Positions 29,705-40,431 are shown, numbered from the stretch's first letter. The stretch: DNA of 64,000 nucleotides from JAENWD01 sp963796915 (GCA_963796915.1 CAWCNI010000001.1:74841-138840); one strand, 5' to 3'. The notes: generated by a model not told the origin, from the sequence alone. Numbers and translations are program-made.

Positions 29705-30559
29705 CTACTCCCTGCAGAACGCGAGGAGGTCGGCGTTGATCTGGTTCTTCAGCGTCGACGGCATGCCGTGCGGCGCGCCCTTGTAGACCTTCAGCGCCGC
29801 CCCTTTCACCAACTTCGACGACAACATCGCGGCCGCGCCAATCGGCACGATCTGATCGTCGTCGCCGTGCATGATGAGCGTCGGGACATCGAATTTCTTG
29901 AGGTCGGCCGTGTGGTCGGTTTCCGAGAAGACCTTGATGCACTCGTACGCCGCCTTGATCCCGCACTGCATGCCCTGCAGCCAGAAGCTGTCACGAACCC
30001 CCTTCGAGGGTTTTGCGCCCGGCCGGTTGTAGCCGTAGAACGGGTCCGTCAGATCCTGGAAGAACTGCGAGCGGTCTGCGAGCAAGCTCGCGCGCAGGCC
30101 GTCGAAGACGTCGATCGGAAGCCCGCCAGGGTTGGCGTCCGTCTTGAGCATCAGCGGAGGAATCGCGCTGATCAACACGGCCTTGGCGACGCGACGCGTG
30201 CCGTGCCGGCCGATGTAGCGCGTCACCTCGCCACCGCCGGTCGAATGACCGACGTGAATGGCGTTGCTCAGGTCGAGCGCCTCGACGACCGCGGCGAGAT
30301 CGTCCGCGTAGGTGTCCATGTCATTGCCCCCGGACGGCTGGCTCGAGCGGCCGTGTCCGCGGCGGTCGTGGGCGACGCAGCGGAAGCCATGAGCCGTCAG
30401 GAACATCATCTGATCATCCCACGCGTCCGCGCTGAGCGGCCAGCCGTGGCTGAAGACGACCGGCTGACCGGCGCCCCAGTCCTTGTAGTAGATCTGCGTG
30501 CCGTCTTTCGCGGTGACGTATGGGCCTGTGGTCGAGGTCGTTGAGGTTGTCGTGGTCAT
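29705..30559 (-). CDS. Alpha/beta hydrolase, chloroperoxidase/perhydrolase type
   Basis: A 284-aa enzyme. Nucleophile elbow G-H-S-T-G-G, acid in H-G-D-D-D-Q-I-V-P and base in A-P-H-G-M give the full triad; H-G-W-P-L-S near residue 39 provides the oxyanion region. This pattern fits cofactor-free haloperoxidase/perhydrolase-like esterases. It has no signal peptide; the N-terminus is a Thr/Ser-rich stretch. It is likely in one transcript with the Rieske reductase. The natural substrate is unknown. Confidence 0.88.
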   Translation of the reverse strand: MTTTTSTTSTTGPYVTAKDGTQIYYKDWGAGQPVVFSHGWPLSADAWDDQMMFLTAHGFRCVAHDRRGHGRSSQPSGGNDMDTYADDLAAVVEALDLSNAIHVGHSTGGGEVTRYIGRHGTRRVAKAVLISAIPPLMLKTDANPGGLPIDVFDGLRASLLADRSQFFQDLTDPFYGYNRPGAKPSKGVRDSFWLQGMQCGIKAAYECIKVFSETDHTADLKKFDVPTLIMHGDDDQIVPIGAAAMLSSKLVKGAALKVYKGAPHGMPSTLKNQINADLLAFCRE

Positions 30560-30664
30560 GGCTCACTCCTCCGGCGGCGATGCTACGGCGTTCGCAGCCG
30601 GATCAGCACGATAGCGTGACACGCTGACCCACGCATCACACGAACGAGGGATGCCGGCGCTAGC

Positions 30665-31543
30665 TCAGGAATGACCCTGAGCCGGGGGATGCTGGGGACC
30701 GAGTGTCGCGACGATCCGCGTTGCCTCTTCGATGGCGCGGGCGAGCACCGATCGGATCTTGCCGTCCTCGAGCATCAGCAATCCGCCGATCGTGCAGCCC
30801 GCCGGCGTCGTCACGTCGTCACGCAGCGCGGCCGGGTGGCGACCCGAGGTCTGCACCATGCGCGCGGCGCCGAGCGCCGTCTGGGCGACGAGCGTCAACG
30901 CGAGGTCTCGCGGCAGGCCCACGCGGACGCCGGCGTCGGCCATGGCCTCCATGATCAGGTACTGGTAGGCAGGTCCGCTGCCGCTCAGTGCCGTGATCGC
31001 GTTGAAATGCTTTTCCTCGGTTTCCACCGATCGGCCGACGCACTCGAAGACCCTGCGCGCCAGCGTCAGGTGCGCCGGCGTCGCGTGTTCGCCCCCGGCC
31101 AGCGCCGTCATGCCCTCGCCGACGACGCACGGCGTGTTGGGCATGGCGCGAACCCAGGGGTTGTCGGTGCCCAGTTCGGCGGCAAGCTGCCGAAGGGTGA
31201 CGCCCGCGACGATCGAGATGAGCAGCGTGTCCGGGCGCAGCTTCCCAACGGCGGCAAGCGTCTTCAACGCTGCGGCTGCCTGCGCCGGCTTGACGCAGAG
31301 GACCACCACTGCCGTGGCCGGGAGCCGGTGCCCGGCGTCGGGCTCGACGGGCACGCCGAGCGCTGCCTCCACCGTCTTGCAGGTCTGGGCCGATCGTGAC
31401 GTGCCCCAGGCCTGGTCCGGAGCGAGCGCCTTCGCGTTGAGCAGGCCTTTCAGAATCGTCTGGCCCATCACGCCCATGCCGATGACGCCGAGCGTCTGGC
31501 CGGGCTCGAGCAGCGCGGGCGCGTGCGATGGTCGCGACGTCAT
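30665..31543 (-). CDS. proC: Pyrroline-5-carboxylate reductase
   Basis: A 292-aa enzyme for the last step of proline synthesis. The Rossmann motif G-V-I-G-M-G-V-M-G-Q is at residues 19-28. The family signature region follows: L-S-G-S-G-P-A-Y in the middle and T-T-P-A-G-C-T-I-G-G-L near the C-terminus. I took the ATG at 31543 (M-T-S-R-P-S); an upstream ATG at 31585 adds 14 residues with no homology. It is divergent from the carbonic anhydrase gene 65 nt away. A CCAGTACCTG site at 30959 is intact here. Confidence 0.93.
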   Translation of the reverse strand: MTSRPSHAPALLEPGQTLGVIGMGVMGQTILKGLLNAKALAPDQAWGTSRSAQTCKTVEAALGVPVEPDAGHRLPATAVVVLCVKPAQAAAALKTLAAVGKLRPDTLLISIVAGVTLRQLAAELGTDNPWVRAMPNTPCVVGEGMTALAGGEHATPAHLTLARRVFECVGRSVETEEKHFNAITALSGSGPAYQYLIMEAMADAGVRVGLPRDLALTLVAQTALGAARMVQTSGRHPAALRDDVTTPAGCTIGGLLMLEDGKIRSVLARAIEEATRIVATLGPQHPPAQGHS

Positions 31544-31608
31544 GCTGTCGACTTCTCCATTCCGGAGTATATGCTGGAGCGTCACCGAGGACGGCGGATC
31601 ACCCCACG

Positions 31609-32232
31609 ATGCTTTCAGCGCGCGAAGCTCTCAGGCTGCTCAAGGAAGGGAACCAGCGGTTCGCATCGAACTCGCGGGGCGCCCACGAGTTCGTCACCGA
31701 AGCCCGGCGGGCAGAACTGACGCGGAGCCAGGAGCCGTTTGCGATCATCCTCGGCTGCTCGGACTCGCGCGTCCCTGCCGAGATCGTCTTCGATCAGGGT
31801 CTCGGCGACCTGTTCGTCATTCGCGTCGCCGGCAACATCGTCGCCCCGTCGCAGGTCGGGAGCGTCGAGTTTGCGGCCAGCCGGTACAACACGCAACTGG
31901 TCGTCGTGCTCGGACATTCCCAGTGTGGCGCCGTGCTGGCGACCATCGAGGAAATGCGCCGGCCGTCGGAGAGCCGGTCGTGGAACCTTCAATCAATCGT
32001 CGAGCGGGTGCGGCCGTCAGTCTCGGCGCTGCTCGGCACCGAGCTCGCGAACGACCCCGACGCGCTCGTGCGCCACGCGGTGCGCGCGAACATCCGCGCG
32101 TCCGTCAATCACCTGCGTCACGGCTCGCAACTGCTCGAGCAGCTCATTCAGCAGGACGGTCTCCTCGTCGTCGGCGCGGAGTATTCGCTGGAGACGGGGG
32201 AAGTCGAATTCCTCGACACGCAGTCCGAGTGA
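31609..32232 (+). CDS. Cytosolic beta-class carbonic anhydrase
   Basis: A 207-aa enzyme with zinc ligands C50, H103 and C106 (G-C-S-D-S-R; G-H-S-Q-C-G-A) and the Asp/Arg dyad D52/R54. Starting at ATG 31609 there is no signal peptide, in contrast to the exported paralogue at 3537-4190. It supplies bicarbonate for carboxylations in the cytoplasm. The two copies differ clearly in sequence, so they are old paralogues. Confidence 0.93.
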   Translation: MLSAREALRLLKEGNQRFASNSRGAHEFVTEARRAELTRSQEPFAIILGCSDSRVPAEIVFDQGLGDLFVIRVAGNIVAPSQVGSVEFAASRYNTQLVVVLGHSQCGAVLATIEEMRRPSESRSWNLQSIVERVRPSVSALLGTELANDPDALVRHAVRANIRASVNHLRHGSQLLEQLIQQDGLLVVGAEYSLETGEVEFLDTQSE

Positions 32233-32283
32233 CAGGGGACGACGCGTTCCTGCCTCTGCACCTGTCCCTTCACAATCGAGTCT

Positions 32284-34110
32284 TCAGTTCCTTCTCCCAT
32301 CCAGGCGCACGGTCGAGAACGGCGACAGCGTGAGTCGTGCGCCGTCAGTCGGCACGCCGCTGTTCCGAAACTCCGCGGGATGCTGCATCGACGCCACGAC
32401 AGACGACGTGTCGAGCACCCGGAGTGAGGTGGCGACGAAATTCCCAGGCAGGCTGACAGTGCGAGCCTCCCGGGCGAGATTCGCGACCAGCAACGCGGCG
32501 TGGGACCCGCCGCCGAGCAGCACGCCGGTCACCAAATCCGCCGGCCGATAGCCGACGGCGGGTGTGCCGTAAAACTCCGTCAGGTCCGCCAGGACGTGGT
32601 ACAGCGGTGCCACCTGACCGCCCGTGATGACGACGCCGCGGGGTCCAGACGTCTCGAATGCCGTCACCGACTCGGCGCCTTCCGCGGCGAGCTCGGAGAG
32701 GATGGCCAGCGTCCACGCCGCGCCAAACATCGAGTGCAGGCGCGGGTCCGCCGTGCGCGGATGGAACCGCAACGGCGAGATCGCGACTCTCGCGCCCGGC
32801 GTCCGACGCTTGACGGTTCTCACCTGGTCTCCGGCCGCCTGCGGGGTCTCGGCGATGCTGGTCGTGTCGATCGAATGCGCCTGTGGATGCATGCCCCAGC
32901 AGGTGATCGCCGCCGCTGGCGGTTTCAGCATGTGCACCTGGAACAGGTCCTGCCGGCTGCCGCTGGCGATCGGGCCGAGATCGGGACGGCGGCCGGTCAG
33001 ATGCGCAGCCACTGCGTCGAGCGCGCGTGGCGTGGTGACGAGAGTGCCTTCGCCAAATACCAGCACTCGCGCGACGCCAGGCTTCTCCGGCAGGACGTCC
33101 GCCAGCCGTCGCAGCCATGCGTCGTCGTGCTCGCCCACGTCCAAGGCGAGCTCGAGGCTGCAGCCGATCTCCGAACCGAGATGTGCGGCCGCCGCCAGCC
33201 TGGACTCCCAGTTGCGTCCTGCGGCCAGGTCGACACGGACGTGCGCCAGCTCGAGGGACCGAAGATTCTCGACGTCGGCCGACGCGAGACGTTCCTCAGT
33301 CATGCAGACGCCAATGGCCGGAGTATTGGCGGCCTCTGCCGGCTCGATCTGCGCGGGGACGACTGCCGGACCCTCGGATAAATGTATGGACTCGCGCCCC
33401 GCTGCGACTGCTCGCAGCAGCAGCTTTTGCCTGACGCGCGTCCCCTTCGCGATGTGAACCGGCCGCGCGAGCCGGAGCGGCGTGCTGAAGGTCTTGAATG
33501 TCGGGTCGATCCAGTTGCGCTGGTCCTCGGTCTCGAACAGATCGCCTTCGAATGTCAGGTCGGCGTCCAGGCCCGGCGCGAGCGTCCAGCGAAGGCCGAC
33601 GAACTGTTCGAAGCCCACCACCGGTTGCTCAATCGAGACGCCGGTCGGAAACCGGGCGCTCCGCGTCCCGCCGCCGGCCAGACGCACGGTCGCGTTCCTC
33701 CCTGCACAGGAGATCATCGGGTGCAGGACGCACAGGCCAATGCGGTTGCGATCGAAGGACGCGCGAGCTTCCCCGTCGAAGACGACGCTGATCTCGCCGT
33801 CGGCCGTGCCATCGATCTCGGCGCGCCAGGCGAAGTCCACGGCTCCCTCGACGTGCTCGGACAGGTAGGTGACGTGGAAGCTATGCCGTGAGGCTTCGAC
33901 GACGAGCTCCGAGAGGCGGCCTGGAATCGTCGCCCAGTTGTGGTCGCGGATCGCGCCGTAGATGCGGTTGATCACGTCGATGCCGTCGACACTGATCGAA
34001 CGCAGGTCTCCGGCTTCGTAGATGACAGACAGCGGGCCCGCCACCAGCGGCACGCGCTCGGGAAGCGGGTCCAGGCTGCCGTGGAGCAACTCCGAAACAG
34101 CTGGTGGCAT
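32284..34110 (-). CDS. D-apionate lactonase-like protein
   Basis: A 608-aa protein with no signal peptide. Its N-terminal region (A-G-P-L-S-V-I-Y-E-A-G-D-L-R-S-I-S-V-D-G, residues 24-43; then I-R-D-H-N-W-A-T) resembles ApnL, the lactonase of D-apiose catabolism, as I remember it. The central part looks like a TIM-barrel (F-G-E-G-T-L-V-T; I-T-C-W-G-M-H-P-Q-A-H; F-H-P-R-T-A-D-P-R) with a beta-sandwich tail. No other apiose genes are nearby, so a different sugar lactone is equally likely. It ends 52 nt from the carbonic anhydrase, convergently. Confidence 0.6.
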   Translation of the reverse strand: MPPAVSELLHGSLDPLPERVPLVAGPLSVIYEAGDLRSISVDGIDVINRIYGAIRDHNWATIPGRLSELVVEASRHSFHVTYLSEHVEGAVDFAWRAEIDGTADGEISVVFDGEARASFDRNRIGLCVLHPMISCAGRNATVRLAGGGTRSARFPTGVSIEQPVVGFEQFVGLRWTLAPGLDADLTFEGDLFETEDQRNWIDPTFKTFSTPLRLARPVHIAKGTRVRQKLLLRAVAAGRESIHLSEGPAVVPAQIEPAEAANTPAIGVCMTEERLASADVENLRSLELAHVRVDLAAGRNWESRLAAAAHLGSEIGCSLELALDVGEHDDAWLRRLADVLPEKPGVARVLVFGEGTLVTTPRALDAVAAHLTGRRPDLGPIASGSRQDLFQVHMLKPPAAAITCWGMHPQAHSIDTTSIAETPQAAGDQVRTVKRRTPGARVAISPLRFHPRTADPRLHSMFGAAWTLAILSELAAEGAESVTAFETSGPRGVVITGGQVAPLYHVLADLTEFYGTPAVGYRPADLVTGVLLGGGSHAALLVANLAREARTVSLPGNFVATSLRVLDTSSVVASMQHPAEFRNSGVPTDGARLTLSPFSTVRLDGRRN

Positions 34111-34116
34111 TCGTCC

Positions 34117-35235
34117 CTACCCTTCCCGTCGCATCACCAGCGTGATCGCCAGCATCGTCGCCAGAATCACGCCGGTGAGCAGGACCGGTGCCGGTGCGAA
34201 CGGCGTCAGCAGAACCAGGCCTGCCGCCACCGGACCGAACACGCGCGTCTGACGGTACTCGGGTCGATCGTGGAGAAACCAGAGGCACACGATGTACGTG
34301 GCGACCGGCACCGCAACGGCGGCCCCTGCCTGCCGTACGCCGATCTCCGCGTGGCCGCTCGCCTGATCCACCGCTACTGACAACCCCGCGCCGACAGCCG
34401 CGGCCGCCGCGAAGACGACGTAGTGGCCGTAGCCCCAGAGCATCGCCTTGCGCAGGCTCGTCAGCAGGTCGGCGACAGGCCTGTCGAAGTAGAGCCACCA
34501 GAGCGAGAACACAATCAGCAGGCCGCCGGCGATCACCGGCAGCAGGGTGTCCACGTGCGCGCCGCTGGCGAGCGCCGACTGGATCGCTGCCGTCGCCGAC
34601 GCCACCGACTCGCCCAGCACGATCAATGTCAGCAGCCCATAGCGCTCGGCGATGTGATGCGGATGCCACGTCGTCATTGCCACGCGCTCGGCCCAGGCAG
34701 GCACCAGCAGCTCGACGATCGCCAGCGTGACGAAGGCCGGCAGCACCAGTGTTACTGGCAGAAACAGCACTCCGACCCACGCCGCCTGCGCGATCGAGAT
34801 GCCGATCGCATACCTCAGCGCGGTCTGCCGATGCGGCGGATCGGACATCGCCGCACGGAGCCACTGCGCCACCATGGCGACGCGCATCACGACGTAGCCG
34901 CCGACTGCCGCGACTCCGGGCAGGTGCGTGTCGAACATCGCCGGCACGCCGGCCGCGAAGATGAGCGCGCCGGTTATCTGGACGAACGTCGCCAGCCGGT
35001 ACGGCACGTCGTCGCAGTCGTACGCCGACGCGAACCACGTGAAATTCATCCACGCCCACCAGATGCCGAAGAACACCATCAGGTAGCCGACCACGCCGTC
35101 GGCGGCGTGGCCGAGCGCCAGTGCGTGATGCAGGCCACGGGCCCCTTCCGCGATGGCGACGACGAAGACGAGGTCGAAGAGGAGCTCGAGCGGCGTCGAA
35201 ACCCGGTGCGCTTCGTGTGGGGAACGTGCGTGCAC
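34117..35235 (-). CDS. ltrA: Low-temperature requirement protein A (LtrA)
   Basis: A 372-aa inner-membrane protein with about ten helices. The LtrA hallmarks are present: L-E-L-L-F-D-L-V-F-V-V-A near residue 16, W-W-A-W near 60, and H-I-A-E-R-Y-G-L-L-T-L-I-V-L-G-E-S mid-protein. The biochemical function of the family is unknown. It lies between the kinase (stop 9 nt upstream) and the apionate-lactonase-like gene (6 nt downstream), so the three form one tight minus-strand run. Confidence 0.92.
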   Translation of the reverse strand: MHARSPHEAHRVSTPLELLFDLVFVVAIAEGARGLHHALALGHAADGVVGYLMVFFGIWWAWMNFTWFASAYDCDDVPYRLATFVQITGALIFAAGVPAMFDTHLPGVAAVGGYVVMRVAMVAQWLRAAMSDPPHRQTALRYAIGISIAQAAWVGVLFLPVTLVLPAFVTLAIVELLVPAWAERVAMTTWHPHHIAERYGLLTLIVLGESVASATAAIQSALASGAHVDTLLPVIAGGLLIVFSLWWLYFDRPVADLLTSLRKAMLWGYGHYVVFAAAAAVGAGLSVAVDQASGHAEIGVRQAGAAVAVPVATYIVCLWFLHDRPEYRQTRVFGPVAAGLVLLTPFAPAPVLLTGVILATMLAITLVMRREG

Positions 35236-35244
35236 GGTGCGATA

Positions 35245-37803
35245 TCAGAGCAACCCGTCGAAGATCACGACGTCGAGATCCGCCTCGGCAACGGCGGCGA
35301 AAATCGACGTGCCGTCGGCCGACCACGATACCCAGCGGGCGATTGAGATTGCCCGCTGGCCGAAATCGGTGATCTGCCGCGGTGCGCCTCCGGCGGCGGG
35401 CATCGCCCAGAGGTTCGCGGTGTCGCCGTCCGCCAGGGCGACGGCCAGCCACTGGCCGTCAGGAGAAAGGTGAAGGTGCGGCGTGAAGCGCGGCGCCAGC
35501 GGCACCCGGACGTCGTCAATCGTGCCGATGAGCTCGGCGGGTGCGTCCGCCGGCATGGCGCGGCGCAGCTCCCACGTGACGCGCGTGCGCAGAGGATCCG
35601 TCGCGGCCCGCGCGATGTGGTACAGGGCGCCGTCCGCGGACACTGACGCTCCCCAGACCTGGTCCGTTCGCACGGTGTGGACCGTGCCGGTCTCCACGTG
35701 CATCTTCTCGATCGCGTTCGAGCTCTTCGAGTAGTAGAGCCAACTGCCGTCGGGTGACCAGTACGCGCCGAAGGCGTCCGCCACGAGCAGCCTCGAGTCG
35801 CTGCCGTCTGGCGCCACGATGTGCAGATCGATCTCGCCCCTGCAGGCCCTGACGAACACGAGCCAGTCGCCGCGCGGCGACCACTGCGCGACGCCGATCA
35901 CGACCTCCGGGTCGGACTCGAAGGTGATCTGGCGCAACTCGCTGCCGTCCAGGGCCGAGATCCAGACGTTGCCGTGGCCGCCGTGGTCCGAGATATAGGC
36001 CACCTCGCGTCCATCCGGGCTCGCCGACGGTGCCTGGACTCTGCCGGTCTGGTGCGTCACCCGCCGTCCGTTGCGGACGTTCTCGATCGGCGTGCCCGAA
36101 CTCGGAAAGCACCAGATGTCCGATCGTCCCCGTCCCCGCGTGACCGCGACTCGACCGGATCGTTCTACGTCGGGCTCCAGGAACGAGGCGTCGCCGAACG
36201 TGAGGGCGCGATTGCCGGTGCCGTCGAGATCGACGGTACGCAGGTTGTTGTGCGGGGGATACGGCATCGAGCTGCCGCGCGAGGTGCTGTAGACGATGCC
36301 CTTTCCGTCGGGCCGCCACGCGAGGCCGCGAATCCACGTGGAGCGCGCAACCGCGACCGGAGTTCCGCCCTCCGCAGGGACGACGAGGAGCACGGTCTCA
36401 AACGCCATGCCGTCGCGGCCAAACGCGATCGACTTGTCGTCGGGGGACCACCGCACGCCGAAGTAGGTGTGCCGATCGAGCGGCAGTGAAGCGCAGACGC
36501 GCGCGCCGGATCCGTCGCGGCCGGCGACGATCAGGTCCACGCGCTGGTCGGCCTTGCGGAAGAATGCCAGCCGCTGGCCGTCGTGGCTGACGTCAGCGCC
36601 GCCCAGCGACGGCGTCAGCCGGCGCGGCGTGCCGCCAAAAGCCGAGACCTCCCACAGGCTGCCCGAGTCGCGGCCCGTGCTCGATTGGGCAAAGTAAATC
36701 AGCCGGCTCGAGTCGGCATCCCAGCGCGGGGCGTTGTGATCGCTGGCGTCTCGCGTGACCTGCAGCGGCGCGCCACCGGCAATCAGCTGGACCCAGATCT
36801 GCCGCTTGCCGCCGGTCAGCCCGGTAAAGGCGACCATCTTGCCGTCGGGCGAGAGGGCCGGCGCTTCCTTGACGCCGAGCGAATCCGTGAGCCGGCGTAC
36901 GGACACCTCGCTGGCAGGGGCGACGGCCGGACGCGCGACGGACTCATCGAAGGCGGCCGCGTCCTCCAGATCGAGCCGGGCATCGCCGATGTGTCTGAGA
37001 CGGCGCCGCACGTCCTTCTCCAGGCACCGGTGCAGCAGTCGCGTCACGAGACGTGGCGTGGCGGCGGGCAGTTCGGTCCAGTCCGGCTGACGCTCGAGCA
37101 CCGACGCAATCGCGTCGACGCCGCTCAACCCCTTGAACGCGGGCCGTCCCGACAGCAGCTCGAACAACACGCAGCCGAATGCCCAGACGTCGGTTTGCGG
37201 GCCGACCGGCTCGCCCCGCGCCTGCTCCGGGCTCATGTAGCGAGGCGTGCCGACGACCAGTCCCTCGGCCGTGCGGTCGTGCGCGAGCGTGACAGTGACC
37301 GAGCTTTCCGAAAGACCCCCATCGGTCGCCTTCGCGAGGCCGAAGTCCAGGATCTTGACCGATCCCTGCGGCGTCACCTTGATGTTGGCCGGCTTGAGAT
37401 CGCGATGGACGATGCCTTTGTCGTGCGCCGCTTCGAGGGCGTCAGCGATCTGGCGGCCGATGGCGATCACGTCGTTGATGGCCAGGCCCGCGCCCCGTGA
37501 GTCCGCCTGGAGCAGTTCCGCGAGCGTCAGTCCGTCGACCAGCTCCAGGACCAGGCCGCGACGTTCCTGATCGTCTTCCACCCCGTAGATGGCGCCGATG
37601 TTGGGATGGTTCAGCGCGCCGAGCGCGCGCGCTTCCCGATCGAAGCGGGCGAGGCGGCTGGCGTCGCGCATGAACGCTTCGGGCAGTACCTTGATGGCGA
37701 CGTCGCGCCCGAGCCGTTCGTCCCGGGCCCGGTAGACGTCGCCCATGCCGCCCGATCCCAGGTGGCCGGTGATCTCGTAGGGCCCGAATTGACGACCTGG
37801 CAC
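35245..37803 (-). CDS. Ser/Thr protein kinase with C-terminal TolB-like propeller
   Basis: An 852-aa protein. The kinase domain covers residues 7-275: G-S-G-G-M-G, K38, H133-R-D135, D153-F-G, and P-E-Q in the activation segment. From about 300 to 850 there are TolB/PD40 blades (L-S-P-D-G-K-M-V-A-F; A-S-P-D-G-R-E-V-A-Y; W-S-P-D-G-S-W-L-Y-Y). No transmembrane helix separates them, so unlike most kinases of this class it looks cytosolic. It heads the tight run kinase-LtrA-lactonase and is divergent from the ADOP permease at 37983. Confidence 0.92.
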   Translation of the reverse strand: MPGRQFGPYEITGHLGSGGMGDVYRARDERLGRDVAIKVLPEAFMRDASRLARFDREARALGALNHPNIGAIYGVEDDQERRGLVLELVDGLTLAELLQADSRGAGLAINDVIAIGRQIADALEAAHDKGIVHRDLKPANIKVTPQGSVKILDFGLAKATDGGLSESSVTVTLAHDRTAEGLVVGTPRYMSPEQARGEPVGPQTDVWAFGCVLFELLSGRPAFKGLSGVDAIASVLERQPDWTELPAATPRLVTRLLHRCLEKDVRRRLRHIGDARLDLEDAAAFDESVARPAVAPASEVSVRRLTDSLGVKEAPALSPDGKMVAFTGLTGGKRQIWVQLIAGGAPLQVTRDASDHNAPRWDADSSRLIYFAQSSTGRDSGSLWEVSAFGGTPRRLTPSLGGADVSHDGQRLAFFRKADQRVDLIVAGRDGSGARVCASLPLDRHTYFGVRWSPDDKSIAFGRDGMAFETVLLVVPAEGGTPVAVARSTWIRGLAWRPDGKGIVYSTSRGSSMPYPPHNNLRTVDLDGTGNRALTFGDASFLEPDVERSGRVAVTRGRGRSDIWCFPSSGTPIENVRNGRRVTHQTGRVQAPSASPDGREVAYISDHGGHGNVWISALDGSELRQITFESDPEVVIGVAQWSPRGDWLVFVRACRGEIDLHIVAPDGSDSRLLVADAFGAYWSPDGSWLYYSKSSNAIEKMHVETGTVHTVRTDQVWGASVSADGALYHIARAATDPLRTRVTWELRRAMPADAPAELIGTIDDVRVPLAPRFTPHLHLSPDGQWLAVALADGDTANLWAMPAAGGAPRQITDFGQRAISIARWVSWSADGTSIFAAVAEADLDVVIFDGLL

Positions 37804-37982
37804 GGCCGGATGCTACCACGGCAGATTGTGACGTTCGCGCGCCTGAAAAGACGCCTTTTGAGGAGCCGTCTGGCCGGTGTCAGGGGATGTGTCGAACCGG
37901 CGGTCCCTCGTTCGTCGATTGATCAATACTCAACAATCAACGCGGGCAGCTTCATACGCTGGCCCCGGGAGCCGGTACTACC

Positions 37983-40431
37983 ATGAACGTTCTGACAGAC
38001 CTCCGCTTTGCTCTGCGATCCCTGGCCCACGCCAAGGGCCTGGCCATCACTGTCGTCGTGACCCTGGCGCTGGGCATCGGCGCCAACGCCGCAATTTTCA
38101 GCGTCGTGCGCGGCGTGCTGCTGCGTCCGCTCGCCAACCGCGACGAGGATCGCCTGATCTACATCCAGCAGACGGCGAAAGGCATTGGCAGCGACAACGT
38201 CGCCTTCTCGGTGCCCGAGCTGCAGGACTTCCGTGACAACGTCAGGAGCATCGCGGCCTTCGGCGACTTCTCGACGATCGCGTTCACGATGGTCGGACTT
38301 GGCGAACCTCGCGAGGTGCGTGCCGGCGTCGTCGGCGGCTCCTACTTCGAGGTGATGGGGCTGCACCCGGTCCTCGGCCGGCTGCTCGGTCCAGGCGACG
38401 ACGGGCCGAAAGCGCCCGGCGCCGCGGTGCTCACCTATCGCTTCTGGACGACCAGCCTCGGCAGCGACCCGAACGTCATCGGCAAGGTGATTCGCCTCGA
38501 CGAGCGTACAGCGACGATCGTCGGCGTCCTCGAGCCATCGGTCCCGTATCCAGCTGAGACCGAGATCATCGCCAACGTCGTCACCAGCCCGCACCATTTG
38601 TCGGCGACGATGGTGGCCGGTCGCGTGCACCGGATGACCGAGCTGTTCGGCCGCCTGGCGCCGGGCACAACGATCGAGAGCGCGCGCGCCGAGCTCGAGA
38701 CGGCGCACAGCGCCATGATGCACGCCCATCCGGAGGCGTACCCGCGCAACGGCGACTTCCGGCTCCAGATCCGGCGCCTGCGCGATCAGATCACGTCTCC
38801 GGCGCGGGCGGTGCTGCTGATCCTGCTGGCCGCCTCGGGGCTGATCTTCGTGATTGCCTGTTCGAACGTCGCCAATCTCATTCTCGCCAGGACGGTGCGG
38901 CGCGAGAACGAGCTGGCGGTCCGGGCTGCGCTCGGCGCAACCGCCGGCGCGCTGCGGAGGACGTTGCTCGCCGAAAGCGTGCTGCTGTGCGGCGCCGGGG
39001 CGCTGCTCGGCGTCCTGGTTTCGGCGCCGATGGTCTCGATCCTGTCGCGCTACGCAGCGCGGTTCTCGGTGCGTGCGCTCGATGTCACCGTTGATGCCAG
39101 CGTGCTCGCTGTCGGCGTGACGCTGGCGCTGGTGGCCTCCGTGTTGCTGGCCTTCGTGCCGCGCTTGCCCACATCCGACGGATCCAAGGGGCTCGGTGTC
39201 GCCAACGGTGCGGTCCGCATCACGTCGGGCACCGGCCGTCGCCTGCGGCTGTTCGCCGTCACACAGATCGCCGCGTCATTCATCCTGCTGGCCGGCGCCG
39301 GGATGCTGCTGAAGACGCTGCTCGAGCTGCAGGCCACGCCGACCGGCTTCGACATGCAGCACGTGCTCGCGATCAACGTGCCGGTCTCCTACAGCAAATC
39401 GCGCGATCAGGTCGTGGGCCTGTACAACGAGGCGCTGCGCCGTATCGAGGCGCTCCCCGGCGTTGAACGTGTCGCGATCGGGACGGCCGTGCCGTGGCGC
39501 GACGCCAACGTGTTCGGACCGGGCTTCCAGGTACTCCGCCGAAGGCTACGCGCGCGGCAATGCCGAGGAGGATCCGCGGGCTCGCTTCCGTACTGTCTCG
39601 CCCGGCTTCTTCGCGGCGCTCGGCGTGCCCGTGCTGGCTGGGCGCGACTTCACGGCGGCGGATCGCAAGGACACCGAGAAGGTCGTCATCATCAGCCAGA
39701 GCATCGCCCAGCGCATGTTCGCGACGAGCGATGCCGTGAACCATCGCGTCATGTGGACCGATCCGGTGATGAAGTTCATCGACGTCAGCGGCGAACCGCG
39801 GCGCGTCGTCGGCGTGGTCGCCGACGTCGATGACGAGAACGTGGTGCCCGGTCCGGCGATGACGATCTATCACCCGTTCGAGCAGGAAATCGGCGGCGGA
39901 CGACTGTTCGTGCACGCGAAGTCGGATCCCTACCAGCTGGTCGCTCCCATCGCGCAGGTCTTCCGCTCGCTTTCCTCCGAGCAGCCGGTCGAGCGGGCAG
40001 CGACGCTGGAGGACGTGCGCGCCGAAGTGCTGGCGCCGAATCGACTGAACACCCTGGTCTTCGGCGGCTTCGCGTCGGTGGCGCTGGCGATTGCGGTCGT
40101 CGGCGTGGCCGGCGTGCTGGCGTTTTCCGTCAGCGCGAGAACGCGTGAGTTCGGCATCCGCCTGGCGATCGGATCGGAGCCGAAGCACCTGCTCACGCGG
40201 GTGCTCGGCGAAGGCGCCGTCATCGCCGCTGTCGGTGTGATCGCTGGAGTCGTCGGCGGCCTGGTGCTGCTGAAACTGGCCAGCGGCTATCTCGAGGACG
40301 TGCACATGCCAGGCGTGCTGACAATCATCGGCGCCGCCGCCGTCCTGGTCGCCGCCGCCATCGGCGCGTCCTTCATGCCGGCAGCCCGAGCGTCGCGGAT
40401 CGACGTCATCCAGGCGCTGCGATCCGAGTGA
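37983..40431 (+). CDS. ADOP-family MacB/FtsX-like ABC permease (one-base frameshift)
   Basis: About 816 aa, the second member of this family in the window. The N-terminus M-N-V-L-T-D-L-R-F-A-L-R-S-L leads to a helix with L-G-I-G-A-N-A-A-I-F. A MacB periplasmic core, three FtsX helices, then the duplicated half follow, ending R-A-S-R-I-D-V-I-Q-A-L-R-S-E. One extra base beside GTAC (39531-39534) splits it; removal restores G-P-G-F-Q-Y-S-A-E-G-Y. No ATPase or fusion protein is adjacent. The partner and substrate are unknown for the family. Confidence 0.9.
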
